Assembly (NCBI GenBank): GCA_009760885.1 | Contig: CM019714.1 | Location: 2,157,895 to 2,221,894 of the forward strand | Direction of reading: 5' to 3' | Origin: Achatina immaculata | Taxonomy: Eukaryota > Mollusca > Gastropoda > Stylommatophora > Achatinidae | DNA: 64,000 nt | Shown here: one piece after another, positions 63,885-64,000 of the stretch | Numbering within the stretch: position 1 is the stretch's first letter | Layout of the letters: each line of letters starts with the position of its first letter | Notes under the pieces: generated by a model | What the model was told of the DNA's origin: nothing | Seen by the model: the letters and a program-made list of their open reading frames with translations, nothing else | Database searches by the model: none | Translations under genes and position numbers: made by a program

Positions 63885-64000
63885 GCGACATCCAACATTT
63901 TGTACTTGTTGATGGCATTCAACATTTTGTACTTGTTGGTGGCATTCAACATTTTGTACATGTTGGTGGCATTCAATATTTTGTATTTGTTGGTGGCATC
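63885..64000. repeat. 27-bp minisatellite, cut by window end
   Basis: Unit is gttggtggcattcaacattt plus tgtactt, about 4 copies. It continues past the window. Confidence 0.9.

Overview
This window looks like eukaryotic, non-genic, repeat-dominated DNA. The best guess is a marine invertebrate, probably a mollusc. The evidence is the mix of degenerate LINE families (RTE-like, CR1/L2-like, and one with an N-terminal zinc finger and a C-terminal restriction-like endonuclease), Penelope-like elements, a dead mariner and a tRNA-derived SINE, with no operons, ribosome binding sites or intact host genes. The clade guess rests only on the character of the RT proteins and is weak. By my own rough tally about half of the 64 kb is tandem repeat, in more than 35 largely unrelated minisatellite families with units of about 10-61 bp. 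Nearly all long open frames are artefacts of repeat units whose length is a multiple of three (24, 27, 36, 42, 45, 51 bp). || Layout: 1-2.0 kb, a 24-bp minisatellite, then fused fragments of two RTE-like LINEs. 2.1-6.5 kb, six minisatellites. 6.8-8.6 kb, a reversed CR1/L2-like LINE split by a second LINE with a visible target-site duplication. 8.6-16.8 kb, minisatellites with a LINE C fragment (12.64 kb), a tRNA-Arg-like SINE (13.68 kb) and a LINE B copy (15.57 kb). 16.86-18.2 kb, a Penelope-like element remnant (GIY-YIG endonuclease plus inverted terminal regions). 18.2-31.2 kb, almost continuous minisatellites and low-complexity DNA, including a 1.1-kb polypyrimidine tract. 31.77-32.85 kb, an RTE-like LINE carrying an internal TA microsatellite. 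33.4-38.1 kb, minisatellites with a second Penelope remnant sitting inside one. 38.3-39.5 kb, a CR1/L2-like fragment and an AT-rich array. 39.6-42.2 kb, the longest repeat-poor stretch, with no recognised gene. 42.2-44.5 kb, an AT-rich 14-bp array hit by several retroelements. 44.9-48.9 kb, stacked reversed CR1/L2-like copies, one broken by a mariner. 48.9-49.4 kb, a purine tract. 49.87-61.25 kb, a split 42-bp array enclosing an approximately 11-kb composite: a 5.4-kb C-rich 30-bp satellite and three near-identical copies of a zinc-finger/RT LINE body. 61.5-64 kb, four more minisatellites. || The main pattern I propose is that several minisatellites here were seeded by the retroelements they touch. 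In at least five places the repeat unit can be read as the retroelement's own sequence, often the bases at its 5' truncation point: 552-652, 12400-12640, 38385-38740, 42222-42307 and 48840-48937. The large 50.2-55.6 kb satellite shares its core with the 3' region of the zinc-finger LINE in which it lies. All mobile elements look inactive (stops, frameshifts, truncations). No protein is expected to be made from this window, apart from one very tentative small exon candidate near 49.4 kb.
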